Source of the DNA: DATKKM01 sp036741795
GTDB taxonomy: Bacteria > Chloroflexota > Dehalococcoidia > SM23-28-2 > RBG-16-64-32
Assembly: GCA_036741795.1 (NCBI GenBank)
Contig: DAINRO010000030.1
Location: 1 to 28,145, forward strand
DNA: 28,145 nucleotides
Reading direction: 5' to 3'
The stretch's first letter is position 1. Each line of letters begins with the position of its first letter. Below are positions 21,009-28,145 of this stretch, in pieces. The notes under the pieces are model-generated. The model was not told the DNA's origin. It saw only the letters and a program-made list of their open reading frames with translations, and did not search any database. The position numbers and the translations under genes are program-made.

Positions 21009-23507
21009 TTGGACAAAGTTTACAGAGCGCGCCGTCGTCGAGCGCGCTATTCCGTGGCCCAGCGTGGGCGCACGTTCCGAAACCGGCTGATGGCCCTGGG
21101 CACACTGCTCATTTTCGTGGTTGCCCTGGGGTCTGTCGCGGCCGTCGCGAGCGGATTTTTCGTCTATCGCGGCTACGCGAACGACCTGAAGCCGCCCGAA
21201 GAGGTGATTTCTGAGGCGACGATCGGTCAAAGCATCGCCTACGACCGGAACGGGCAGAAACTCTACGAGTACGTCGACCCCTACGGCCGGCTGCGGGACC
21301 CTGTCCCCCTCGCCGAGATTTCGCCTTACATGATCGCGGCAAGCGTCGCCACCGAGGACGCCAGCTTCTACAGCAACCCGGGCGTCAACTTCCGGGGCCT
21401 CGCCCGAGCGGCGTGGGAAAACCTGACACCCTTCGGTCCCGGCCTGTTCGAGGGTAGTGGTGGTAGCTCGATCACCCAGCAGTTGGCAAAGAACGTCTAC
21501 ATCGAACGCGACGCCCAGGGTTTGGCGCCTCGGACCGCCGAGCGCAAGATAAAAGAGACGGTGATCGCGCTGGAACTCAAGCGCAAGTATGACGATCACC
21601 AGATCATGGAGTGGTATCTCAACCAGATCGCGTACGGCGGAATCATCCACGGCGTGGAAGAAGCGGCGGAGCGGTACTTCGGCAAGGCGGCGAAGGACCT
21701 GACTCTCGCCGAGGCTGCCCTGCTGGCCGGCATACCCCAGGCCCCTTCCTTCTACAACCCTGTCGACTTCGATGCGGACCCCGCGACGGTAGATGGCCGT
21801 GACCGGGCGAAGGCAAGGCAATTGCAAGTCCTGGACCTCGTAAGCCAGCACATGGACGAGGTCAACTCAATCAAGAGCCCCGTGGACCCGGCTTTGCCCC
21901 TGGTCACGATCACGCAGGAACAGATCGAGGCTGCGAAAGTCGAGCCACTCAATTACATCGAAACGACGTTCGACATCCAGGCCCCCCATTTCGTGTATTT
22001 CGTAGAGGACCAGGTCACCAAGATGTGCCAGGCCGGCTTGTTTGCATCTCCCGGCGGCATCCCCTGTGACAAGGTCGTCCGCGGTGGCGGCCTGCGGATT
22101 ACGACGACGCTCGACCTCGGGTTGAACTCGCTGGCCCAGAAGATCATCGAGGAGGAGATAGCGAAGAGCGAGGCCAGGACCCAGGGTCACAACTCTTCGA
22201 TTGTCGCTATCAAGCCAGGCACCGGCGAAATCGTTGCCTACGTGGGCAGCCGCGCATTCGCCCGTGAGGACATCGACGGTAGCGTGGACATCGCCTTTTC
22301 CCAGCAATCTCACGGCTCGAGCATGAAGATGTTTACGTACCTCAAGGCGTTCGAGGACGGCTGGGTCCCATCGACGTACGTGGAAGATAGGCCTCTCTAC
22401 CTGGACGTCGGAACAGGGAAGAAACAGGTGAATAACTGGAACTTCAGCCACCTGGGCACGATTACCGCCCGCAAGGGGATGTCCGAGTCCGTCAACACCA
22501 CAGCAGTCCGGACCTTGCAGGCCGTGGGCGAGGACCGGATGCGGGAGCTGACGCACCGCATGGGGATCACGGACCTGAGGCAGGGTGACTGCGGCCCCAC
22601 CATCACCCTCGGCGCGTGCGAGGTGAAGCTGGTGGACCAGACGTTCGCGTATGCTGTACTTGCCAACAACGGTGTCATGCGGGGCAGGCCGACGTCCGAG
22701 GACCTACCCACGGGTTTCAGGAAGTTGGACCAGGTGTCGGTTCTGAAGATCACCGACGCGGCCGGGAACCTGCTCTACGAGTTCGGCGCTCCTGAAGAAG
22801 AGCCGGTGGTGGACCCCGCCCACGCCTACATGGTGACTGATATCCTCTCGAAGGAGGCGATCAACTGGAGCCGCCTCACTATCGACCGACCGGCCGCCAT
22901 CAAGACCGGCACCAGCGAAGACTTCCGCGATGGCGTCGTCATGGGCTACACGCCGGACCTGGCGATTGGCGTCTGGATGGGCAACGCCGACAACACGCCG
23001 ATGGCGCCGGGCACCTTCTCCTCTGTCGGCGTGGGCCCCATCTGGCAGCGCTTTGGGACCGAGGCGCACAAGTATCTCGCGATACCAAAGAGCGAGTTCA
23101 AGCCACCCGAGTCGGTGGTGTTCCTTTCCTGTGGCGGGCGCAAGGAACCATTCAAACGCGACACGCCGACGGTAAAGGCGGGCGCCTGCCGTGGCCCCTC
23201 CGGTATTCCCGGTGGTCCAACCGCGTCGCCGACGCCGCGCGGTCCGACGTTCCCTACCGCGGCTCCGACCGCGGCACCCACGGCGACGCCGCCGCCAACG
23301 CCGGTCCCGACCGAAGCGCCGACTCCGGCACCCACGGCCACGACTCCCAGCGTGTTCTATTACACGACGCAAGCAGGCGATACTGTGACAAGTGTGGCTG
23401 CGAACTTTGGTGTTGACCCCAGTGATCTCGCGATCTTGAACGGGATCACGGTAGATACGCCGCTTACGCCGGGGACTGTCTTGGTCATTCCAGGCGTCGG
23501 CGGCTGA
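21009..23507 (+). CDS. Bifunctional class A penicillin-binding protein with LysM tail
   Basis: An 832-residue peptidoglycan synthase. A basic cytoplasmic end and one membrane segment (about 27-53) lead to a GT51 glycosyltransferase domain with catalytic Glu116 (VATEDASF), GGSSITQQLAKN (151-162) and RKIKETVIALELKRKY. The usual EDxxFxxHxG has Asn-Pro where His-x is expected (FYSNPG). The transpeptidase domain shows SSMK (nucleophile Ser437), SVN (494-496) and KTGTS (632-636). A Pro/Thr/Ala-rich linker (about 733-782) ends in a LysM domain (783-829) that should bind glycan. The TTG at 21009 has GAGG six bases upstream, supporting it over later starts. A LysM on the outside fits a wall-tethered synthase. 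It sits between the methyltransferase and transporter genes. Confidence 0.95.
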   Translation: MDKVYRARRRRARYSVAQRGRTFRNRLMALGTLLIFVVALGSVAAVASGFFVYRGYANDLKPPEEVISEATIGQSIAYDRNGQKLYEYVDPYGRLRDPVPLAEISPYMIAASVATEDASFYSNPGVNFRGLARAAWENLTPFGPGLFEGSGGSSITQQLAKNVYIERDAQGLAPRTAERKIKETVIALELKRKYDDHQIMEWYLNQIAYGGIIHGVEEAAERYFGKAAKDLTLAEAALLAGIPQAPSFYNPVDFDADPATVDGRDRAKARQLQVLDLVSQHMDEVNSIKSPVDPALPLVTITQEQIEAAKVEPLNYIETTFDIQAPHFVYFVEDQVTKMCQAGLFASPGGIPCDKVVRGGGLRITTTLDLGLNSLAQKIIEEEIAKSEARTQGHNSSIVAIKPGTGEIVAYVGSRAFAREDIDGSVDIAFSQQSHGSSMKMFTYLKAFEDGWVPSTYVEDRPLYLDVGTGKKQVNNWNFSHLGTITARKGMSESVNTTAVRTLQAVGEDRMRELTHRMGITDLRQGDCGPTITLGACEVKLVDQTFAYAVLANNGVMRGRPTSEDLPTGFRKLDQVSVLKITDAAGNLLYEFGAPEEEPVVDPAHAYMVTDILSKEAINWSRLTIDRPAAIKTGTSEDFRDGVVMGYTPDLAIGVWMGNADNTPMAPGTFSSVGVGPIWQRFGTEAHKYLAIPKSEFKPPESVVFLSCGGRKEPFKRDTPTVKAGACRGPSGIPGGPTASPTPRGPTFPTAAPTAAPTATPPPTPVPTEAPTPAPTATTPSVFYYTTQAGDTVTSVAANFGVDPSDLAILNGITVDTPLTPGTVLVIPGVGG

Positions 23508-23569
23508 CAGCACACATCACGGTGACTCTGGCGGCATGGTTCCTGCGATGCTAGCCTGAATCGCACCAA

Positions 23570-25837
23570 GTGGAGAATCAGCGGCCGAAATCCAAGTTCT
23601 ACCGCCGTCCACGCCAGCCCATCGAGGACGGCAAGGCGGAACCAGCGGCCGAACCCTCGCCCCCTCCGGGTCAGCCTCCACAAGCTGAACCCCCGGAGCA
23701 GGACGCCCAACCGTCCTCAGAACGTGAGCGTATTGTCGTACCCCGTCAGGAACGTGGCTCACGGGCATCCGGCCTAGAACTTGAGCTTAGGGAAGTCCGG
23801 TACGGCGCCACGTCGCGCAGCCCTTACTTGCGCGTCGTTCCGGGTCAACGCCGGTTCGAGCGGTCGGCGCCGCACGTGATCACGGCTACGCGGCAGGCCA
23901 GCAAGCCCGTAACGGGGCTGGAGCGGATCGTGCAATCGGTGAAGGGTGTCGTACTCGGCAATCCCTTCGCGTCCTCCCAGGCGATTCACGAACGCCTGAC
24001 AAAGTTCCGTGCGCTCCCCGTCTTTTCCTCGGACGCCCTGTCGTCGTCGGCCTACGGCCCAGAGGAGACGCTTCTCGCTCTCGCCGCCGGGGGCGCCGCC
24101 GCCCTCGTCTACTCTTTCCCCATCGCCGTCGCCATCGTGATTCTCCTCGGCATCGTCACCATCTCCTACCGTCAGACTATAAAGGCGTATCCCAACGGCG
24201 GAGGAGCGTACATCGTTGCCCACGAGAACCTCGGCAGCGGCCCCGGTCTGACCGCCGCCGGTGCGCTAATGGTCGACTACATCCTGACGGTTTCGGTCAG
24301 CGTGGCCGCGGGCGTGGCGGCGATCACGTCTGCTTTCCCGGACGTACAGGACTTCAAGGTCCCGCTGGCAGTATTCGTTGTGGCCATATTCACCATCGGG
24401 AATCTGCGCGGAGTCCGAGAATCGGGTGCAGTCTTTGGCCTGCCCACTTACTTCTTCGTCTTTGCAATGTCCGCCCTCATTGTCGGAGGACTCGCGAAGA
24501 TCCTCATGGGCGAAGCCCCTGCCGGCCTCTTCGAGCACGGACCCGTAGACGAGGAAGAGGTCCAGGCTACCACGGGCATCAGCGTCTTCCTAATCCTCAA
24601 AGCGTTCTCCTCAGGCTGCTCGGCCCTCACCGGCGTCGAAGCAATCTCGAACGGTGTCCCCGCCTTCCAGCCGCCGGAGAGCAAGAACGCCCGCACGACT
24701 CTCTCGATCATGGCCGGCATCCTGGCCGTTCTCGTCCTGGGTGTCAGCTTGTTGGCCTACACCTGGGGCATCATACCCAGTCACGAAGAGACCGTCCTTT
24801 CGCAGCTCGGCAAAGAGGTATTCGGCGGCGAAAACCTCGCTTACTACGCCCTTCAAGCCGGGACCGCGATGGTCCTCTTTCTGGCAGCGAACACCGCCTA
24901 CGCCGACTTCCCAAGACTTGGCTCCATCCTCGCCCACGACCGATTCATGCCCAGGCATTTCGCCTTTCGTGGCGATAAGCTCGCCTTCTCCAACGGCATC
25001 CTCCTGCTGGCCCTTTCGGCTATAGTCCTGCTGATCGTTTTCAATGCGGAGGTGACCCGATTGATCCCCCTGTATGCCGTGGGCGTCTTCGTTTCCTTCA
25101 CGCTCTCGCAGACAGGGATGGTAGTGCACTGGTTGAACCTCCGAGGCGAGGCGGGTTGGCGCAGCAGTCTGGCCGTCAACCTTGTCGGCGCGCTCTCAAC
25201 GGGTCTGGTAGCGATCATCATTGCCAGCACAAAGTTCCTCGATGGTGCCTGGATCTCGATCGCACTCATGGGCGTCTGTGTCGCTCTTTTCGCCCTCATC
25301 CGACGCCATTACGACTGGTACGAGCGGGTGGTAGCGGTCTCGGAAGACGAGGCATCGCGCGGCGTCCCCTCGGCTTCCCCGCGAGAGGCGGCGAGGGACC
25401 ACGTCGTGGTGCCGGTGGAGGGGCTGAACAAGGTGACGGTGGGCGCCATCGGCATGGCGCGCGCCATCTCGTCCAACATCACGGCCGTGCACCTGACGGA
25501 CGACCTTTCGGCTGCGGAGGACTTCAAGGAGCAGTGGGAGCGGGTAGCGCCGGACGTTCCGCTCCTGATCATCGACTCTCCCTACAGGGCGTTCTCCGCG
25601 CCGATGCTGGCCTATATGGACCTGCTGGAGCGCACCGAGCCGGACAAGCGCATCACCGTGATCCTTCCGGGGTTCAAAGCGCACCACTGGTGGGAGAGCC
25701 TGCTGCACAACCAGGCGATCCGTCGCCTGCGCCCCTTCCTCGAGGAGGACGAGCGCATCAGGGTCGTGGACTTCGATTACGACGTGGACCGCGGTAACGG
25801 GGCGCCCCCAGCGGCGGGCACTCCCGTCTCAGTCTGA
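23570..25837 (+). CDS. KimA-like potassium importer (APC superfamily)
   Basis: A 755-residue transporter resembling B. subtilis KimA (YdaO, about 600 residues), a proton-coupled potassium importer. The core starts FSSDALSSSAYGPEETLLAL (about 152-171) and contains SYRQTIKAYPNGGGAYIVAHENLG (199-222), both hallmarks of that group; about twelve membrane segments run to residue 585. The cytoplasmic tail (about 600-745) resembles a universal-stress-like domain (VVVPVEGLNKVTVGAIGMARAIS). An N-terminal polar, Pro-rich extension of about 120 residues is extra. The GTG at 23570 is not supported by a Shine-Dalgarno, so the start is uncertain; a weak TGC-TAGCCT lies at 23549-23557. Other APC substrates such as amino acids remain possible. 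The 3' end overlaps the convergent metalloprotease gene by nine bases. Confidence 0.85.
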   Translation: MENQRPKSKFYRRPRQPIEDGKAEPAAEPSPPPGQPPQAEPPEQDAQPSSERERIVVPRQERGSRASGLELELREVRYGATSRSPYLRVVPGQRRFERSAPHVITATRQASKPVTGLERIVQSVKGVVLGNPFASSQAIHERLTKFRALPVFSSDALSSSAYGPEETLLALAAGGAAALVYSFPIAVAIVILLGIVTISYRQTIKAYPNGGGAYIVAHENLGSGPGLTAAGALMVDYILTVSVSVAAGVAAITSAFPDVQDFKVPLAVFVVAIFTIGNLRGVRESGAVFGLPTYFFVFAMSALIVGGLAKILMGEAPAGLFEHGPVDEEEVQATTGISVFLILKAFSSGCSALTGVEAISNGVPAFQPPESKNARTTLSIMAGILAVLVLGVSLLAYTWGIIPSHEETVLSQLGKEVFGGENLAYYALQAGTAMVLFLAANTAYADFPRLGSILAHDRFMPRHFAFRGDKLAFSNGILLLALSAIVLLIVFNAEVTRLIPLYAVGVFVSFTLSQTGMVVHWLNLRGEAGWRSSLAVNLVGALSTGLVAIIIASTKFLDGAWISIALMGVCVALFALIRRHYDWYERVVAVSEDEASRGVPSASPREAARDHVVVPVEGLNKVTVGAIGMARAISSNITAVHLTDDLSAAEDFKEQWERVAPDVPLLIIDSPYRAFSAPMLAYMDLLERTEPDKRITVILPGFKAHHWWESLLHNQAIRRLRPFLEEDERIRVVDFDYDVDRGNGAPPAAGTPVSV

Positions 25838-27037
25838 GATCGCGGCAAGGGCCGCGTCCAGGTCGTCCCTTGACGTCACGCCGTAGAGCGCGCGAATGAA
25901 GTCGCCGGGAGAACCGGTTGCCGTGTATAGCTCCTCCAGCTTCGGTCCGATCGGATCAATCGAACCGGCGGCGTCAGAGTATGAGCCGTAGAACGCAAAG
26001 TACGCCTGGTTGATACGGCGGATGTACACGCCCTGGTCCTCGAACTCGTCCCGCCTCTGTCCCATCAGCGCCTCAGCCTCTTCGACCTTCCCGTCCGCCA
26101 GCAACTCGTCGACATCGAGACGCAGTTGCCGCATCTCCGCGCGGAAATCAAACCCAGCGCTTTCCGCTGGCGATGGGGGTCCCCTTCGGAGCTCGGTCGG
26201 ATCCGGGTAGCGTTCAAAATACTCTGCGGCCAGTTCACGGCCGGCGACGCTGGCCACGCTCTCGTTGAGTACCCGCGGATCTCCGCCCTCCAGGTAACTC
26301 TGCCCCAGCGGAAACAGGATCAGGTGCTGGTGCAGCCATTCGTGGAACACGGTGTTCACGAGGTCCTGGTAGTCCTTGCCACTGTTGATCACGCTCGGGT
26401 ACATCGCCACGCCGCCCGTCTGCACGACGATTGCCGACTCGTCCCCCTCCGCCTCGGACTCTGCCTCTATGTCCGTCGCGGTCTCAACGTCCAGTCCAGG
26501 CGACAGGAGATAGCTGTCCCCGCGCTCGATCCGGTCACGCGGCGAGGTCACGAGGAGCGTGGGCGACGTATCCAGCTCGAAGTCCACCGGCGGGAAGATC
26601 ACCTCCATGTCCGTGAAAGGCGGCGGGCCGATCGTCAGCCCCTCGTCCTCCAGGACTGCCGTCACGCGTCCTTCGATGATGTCCTCCACCCGGTTCTCGA
26701 GGTCAGCCGCGCGGTTCAGTGCGGCTGCGAGCTGCTCCGGGGCGCGACCGGTACGCTCGTGGTCCTCGATTCGTCTGACCAACTCCATGTATTCGCGGAT
26801 CACGTCGTCGTCCGCCTGGCCGTCCTGCGGATCGGTGAAAAGATCGCCCACCTCGTACAGCCACTTCTCCGGCAAGTGCCTGATCTCCCATCTCACCAGG
26901 TTGTGCGCGTGTGGCGCGGCGGCTGCCGCGGCGCCGCTTTCGGGGGCGGTCTGCGTGAAAAGGAGCGCGCTGCCGGCGATGGCAACTGCCGTGAGGACGG
27001 CCAGCGAAGCCAGATAGGCGATGACGAACGCGCGCAT
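25829..27037 (-). CDS. Putative membrane-anchored zinc metalloprotease
   Basis: A 402-residue protein not assignable to a named family. Residues 1-28 form a signal-anchor or signal peptide, so the rest should be extracytoplasmic. A helical acidic region (70-130) leads to NTVFHEWLHQH, an HExxH zinc motif with His232, Glu233 and His236. Glu259 in LNESVASVAGREL, 23 residues after the second His, is a plausible third ligand, the gluzincin arrangement. The C-terminal third is helical with GVYIRRINQAYFAFYGSYSD. The ATG at 27037 directly precedes the hydrophobic segment; no clear Shine-Dalgarno is seen. It is convergent with the transporter and separated from the acyl-CoA dehydrogenase by a strong terminator. 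The substrate is unknown. Confidence 0.8.
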   Translation of the reverse strand: MRAFVIAYLASLAVLTAVAIAGSALLFTQTAPESGAAAAAAPHAHNLVRWEIRHLPEKWLYEVGDLFTDPQDGQADDDVIREYMELVRRIEDHERTGRAPEQLAAALNRAADLENRVEDIIEGRVTAVLEDEGLTIGPPPFTDMEVIFPPVDFELDTSPTLLVTSPRDRIERGDSYLLSPGLDVETATDIEAESEAEGDESAIVVQTGGVAMYPSVINSGKDYQDLVNTVFHEWLHQHLILFPLGQSYLEGGDPRVLNESVASVAGRELAAEYFERYPDPTELRRGPPSPAESAGFDFRAEMRQLRLDVDELLADGKVEEAEALMGQRRDEFEDQGVYIRRINQAYFAFYGSYSDAAGSIDPIGPKLEELYTATGSPGDFIRALYGVTSRDDLDAALAAISD

Positions 27038-27055
27038 GGTCTACATCGTTACATA

Positions 27056-27090
27056 CGAATAAGGGGCGAGCATCGCTCGCCCCTTATTCG
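27056..27090 (-). terminator. Strong intrinsic terminator of the acyl-CoA dehydrogenase gene
   Basis: Perfect 16-bp arms (27056-27071 and 27075-27090) enclose a 3-base loop. On the minus strand the stem ends in CCCCTTATTCG followed by a T-containing stretch, 15 bases after the acyl-CoA dehydrogenase stop. With AATAAGGGG and CCCCTTATT built into the stem it may act in both directions. It insulates the metalloprotease gene downstream. Confidence 0.85.
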
Positions 27091-27105
27091 ATGCGCTTCT
27101 TCGGG

Positions 27106-28145
27106 CTACTTGATGTGAATGCCGGAGATGGCGCGGGCAATCACCAGCCGCTGGATCTCGGAGGTGCCCTCGAAGATCGTGTAGATCTTGGAGTCGCGGT
27201 GCCAGCGCTCCACCGGGTTCTCGCGGACGTAGCCGTAGCCGCCCATGATCTGGATCGCCTCTTCGGTCACCTTGACGGCGGCCTCGCCGGCGAACAGCTT
27301 GGACATGGAGCCCTCGCCGCTCTCGAACGTCTTGCCGGTCTTGCCCATCCAGGCCGCGCGCCACACCAGGAGGCGTGAGGCGTCGACGAGCGTCTTCATG
27401 TCGGCGAGTTTGAAGGCGATGGCCTGGTTCTCGATGATGGCACGGCCGAACTGCTTGCGCTCGCGGGCGTAGTCCAGCGCGAACTCGTAGGCGGCGCGTG
27501 CGATGCCGACGGCCTGCGACCCGACGGCGGGGCGGGTGGCCTCGAACGTGGCCATCGCGGCCTGCACGCGGCTGCTCTTGCCCTCGCGGGCGCGGGCGAT
27601 GCGTTCGTCCAGCTTCTCCTTGCCGCCGAGAAGGCAGCTGCCGGGGACGACGCAGTTATCGAGGACGACTTCGGCGGTGTGGCTGGCGCGGATGCCGTGC
27701 TTCTTGAACTTCTGGCCCTGCGAGCAACCGGCTGTACCCGGCGGGATGACGAAGGCGGCGTGTCCGCGAGAGCCCAGTTCCGGCTCGACGGAGGCGACGA
27801 TGACGTGCACGTCGGCGATTCCGCCGTTGGTGATCCATGTCTTGGTGCCGTTGAGCGTCCACTCGTCCTTGGCCTCGTTGTAGACGGCGCGGGTCTTGAG
27901 CGAACTCACGTCGGAGCCGGCGTCCGGCTCGCTGACCCCAAAGGCGCCGAGCTGGATCTTCTCCTTGGTGCCGAAGCACTGCGGGATCCACTCCACCCAC
28001 TGCTGAGGGGTGCCGTTGGCGACGATGCCGGCGACAGCAAGCGTGGAGCCCATGATGGCGAGGCCGATGCCGGCGTCGCCCCAGAAAAGCTCCTCGTTGG
28101 TGATCGGCATCAGTAGGCCTGTCGGGTCGTTGAAGTTGTTCTGGA
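27106..28145 (-). CDS. Acyl-CoA dehydrogenase, 5' end outside the window
   Basis: A flavoenzyme that introduces the alpha-beta double bond in acyl-CoA and passes electrons to ETF. The frame is open to the window edge; the ATG at 28110 is internal, because the in-frame codons before it (NNFNDPTGLL) continue the protein, so about 50 residues are missing. Visible motifs are FGVSEPDAGSDVSSLKT (FAD contact), TKTWITNGG, ARAAYEFALDYARERKQFG, QIMGGYGYVRENPVERWHRDSKI and TIFEGTSEIQRLVIAR, in which the Glu of FEGTSE is at the usual catalytic-base position. This suits a short- or medium-chain or branched-chain type; chain length cannot be told. A strong terminator follows. Confidence 0.93.
   Translation of the reverse strand, partial: QNNFNDPTGLLMPITNEELFWGDAGIGLAIMGSTLAVAGIVANGTPQQWVEWIPQCFGTKEKIQLGAFGVSEPDAGSDVSSLKTRAVYNEAKDEWTLNGTKTWITNGGIADVHVIVASVEPELGSRGHAAFVIPPGTAGCSQGQKFKKHGIRASHTAEVVLDNCVVPGSCLLGGKEKLDERIARAREGKSSRVQAAMATFEATRPAVGSQAVGIARAAYEFALDYARERKQFGRAIIENQAIAFKLADMKTLVDASRLLVWRAAWMGKTGKTFESGEGSMSKLFAGEAAVKVTEEAIQIMGGYGYVRENPVERWHRDSKIYTIFEGTSEIQRLVIARAISGIHIK

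Noticed and set aside
20853..21851. 332-codon minus-strand frame opposite the methyltransferase end and PBP start
   Set aside because: It crosses two well-supported genes and their intergenic gap and resembles no protein family.
23508..23569. c-di-AMP (ydaO-type) riboswitch upstream of the KimA-like gene
   Set aside because: The 62-base gap is too short for the known riboswitch and shows none of its conserved stems.
1..28145. CRISPR arrays, insertion sequences, prophage or anti-phage systems
   Set aside because: No spaced direct-repeat arrays, transposase or integrase motifs, or known defence domains were seen. The tRNA-Pro at the edge has no attachment-site duplication inside the window.

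Overview
This is a GC-rich (around 60% or higher by eye) stretch of bacterial chromosome carrying mostly housekeeping genes packed at high density on both strands. I see no phage, transposon, CRISPR or plasmid signature. The gene content (a zinc-ribbon L28, a RecG with an N-terminal extension and helicase insertion, a KimA-type potassium importer, a class A penicillin-binding protein with a Pro/Thr linker and LysM tail, gatCA, and several apparently leaderless genes) would suit a Chloroflexota member, perhaps in or near Dehalococcoidia. That assignment is an impression, not a demonstration.

Layout. Bases 1-5467 (minus): tRNA-Pro(GGG), an unrecognised polytopic membrane protein, mfd, pth and rpmB. 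Bases 5468-13260 (plus): fakA-fakB-recG, then argS and an inositol-monophosphatase family gene. The rpmB/fakA divergence followed by recG resembles the rpmB-yloV-recG neighbourhood of Firmicutes and links fatty-acid phosphorylation to a conserved informational cluster. Bases 13264-20129 (minus): a soluble class III adenylyl cyclase with its upstream DUF4097-like beta-solenoid gene, a membrane-anchored sorbosone/glucose dehydrogenase-like beta-propeller, a class I/II aminotransferase, a D-threonine-aldolase-like enzyme, gatA and gatC. Bases 20212-25837 (plus): a SAM methyltransferase, a bifunctional PBP and a KimA-like transporter. Bases 25829-28145 (minus): a membrane-anchored HExxH putative metalloprotease and a 5'-truncated acyl-CoA dehydrogenase.

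The most interesting signals are regulatory. (1) A perfect CRP-consensus palindrome (TGTGA-N6-TCACA, 14484-14499) is centred at -41.5 from the start predicted by a -10 box in front of the DUF4097/adenylyl-cyclase operon. All six canonical cyclase residues are present, so the layout suggests a cAMP feedback loop. (2) Several genes without a Shine-Dalgarno (pth, gatC, the dehydrogenase-like gene, the methyltransferase, and nearly so the DUF4097 gene and the first membrane protein) have a -10-like hexamer placed so that transcription would begin at or within a few bases of the start codon. Genes with a strong Shine-Dalgarno (fakB, the aminotransferase, the PBP) do not. (3) fakA, which lacks a Shine-Dalgarno, is preceded by a 20-codon leader ORF whose stop overlaps its ATG. 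(4) The inositol-monophosphatase gene has no ATG, GTG or TTG at its homologous N-terminus and apparently starts at CTG. Promoter assignments were made by eye and need transcript-end mapping.
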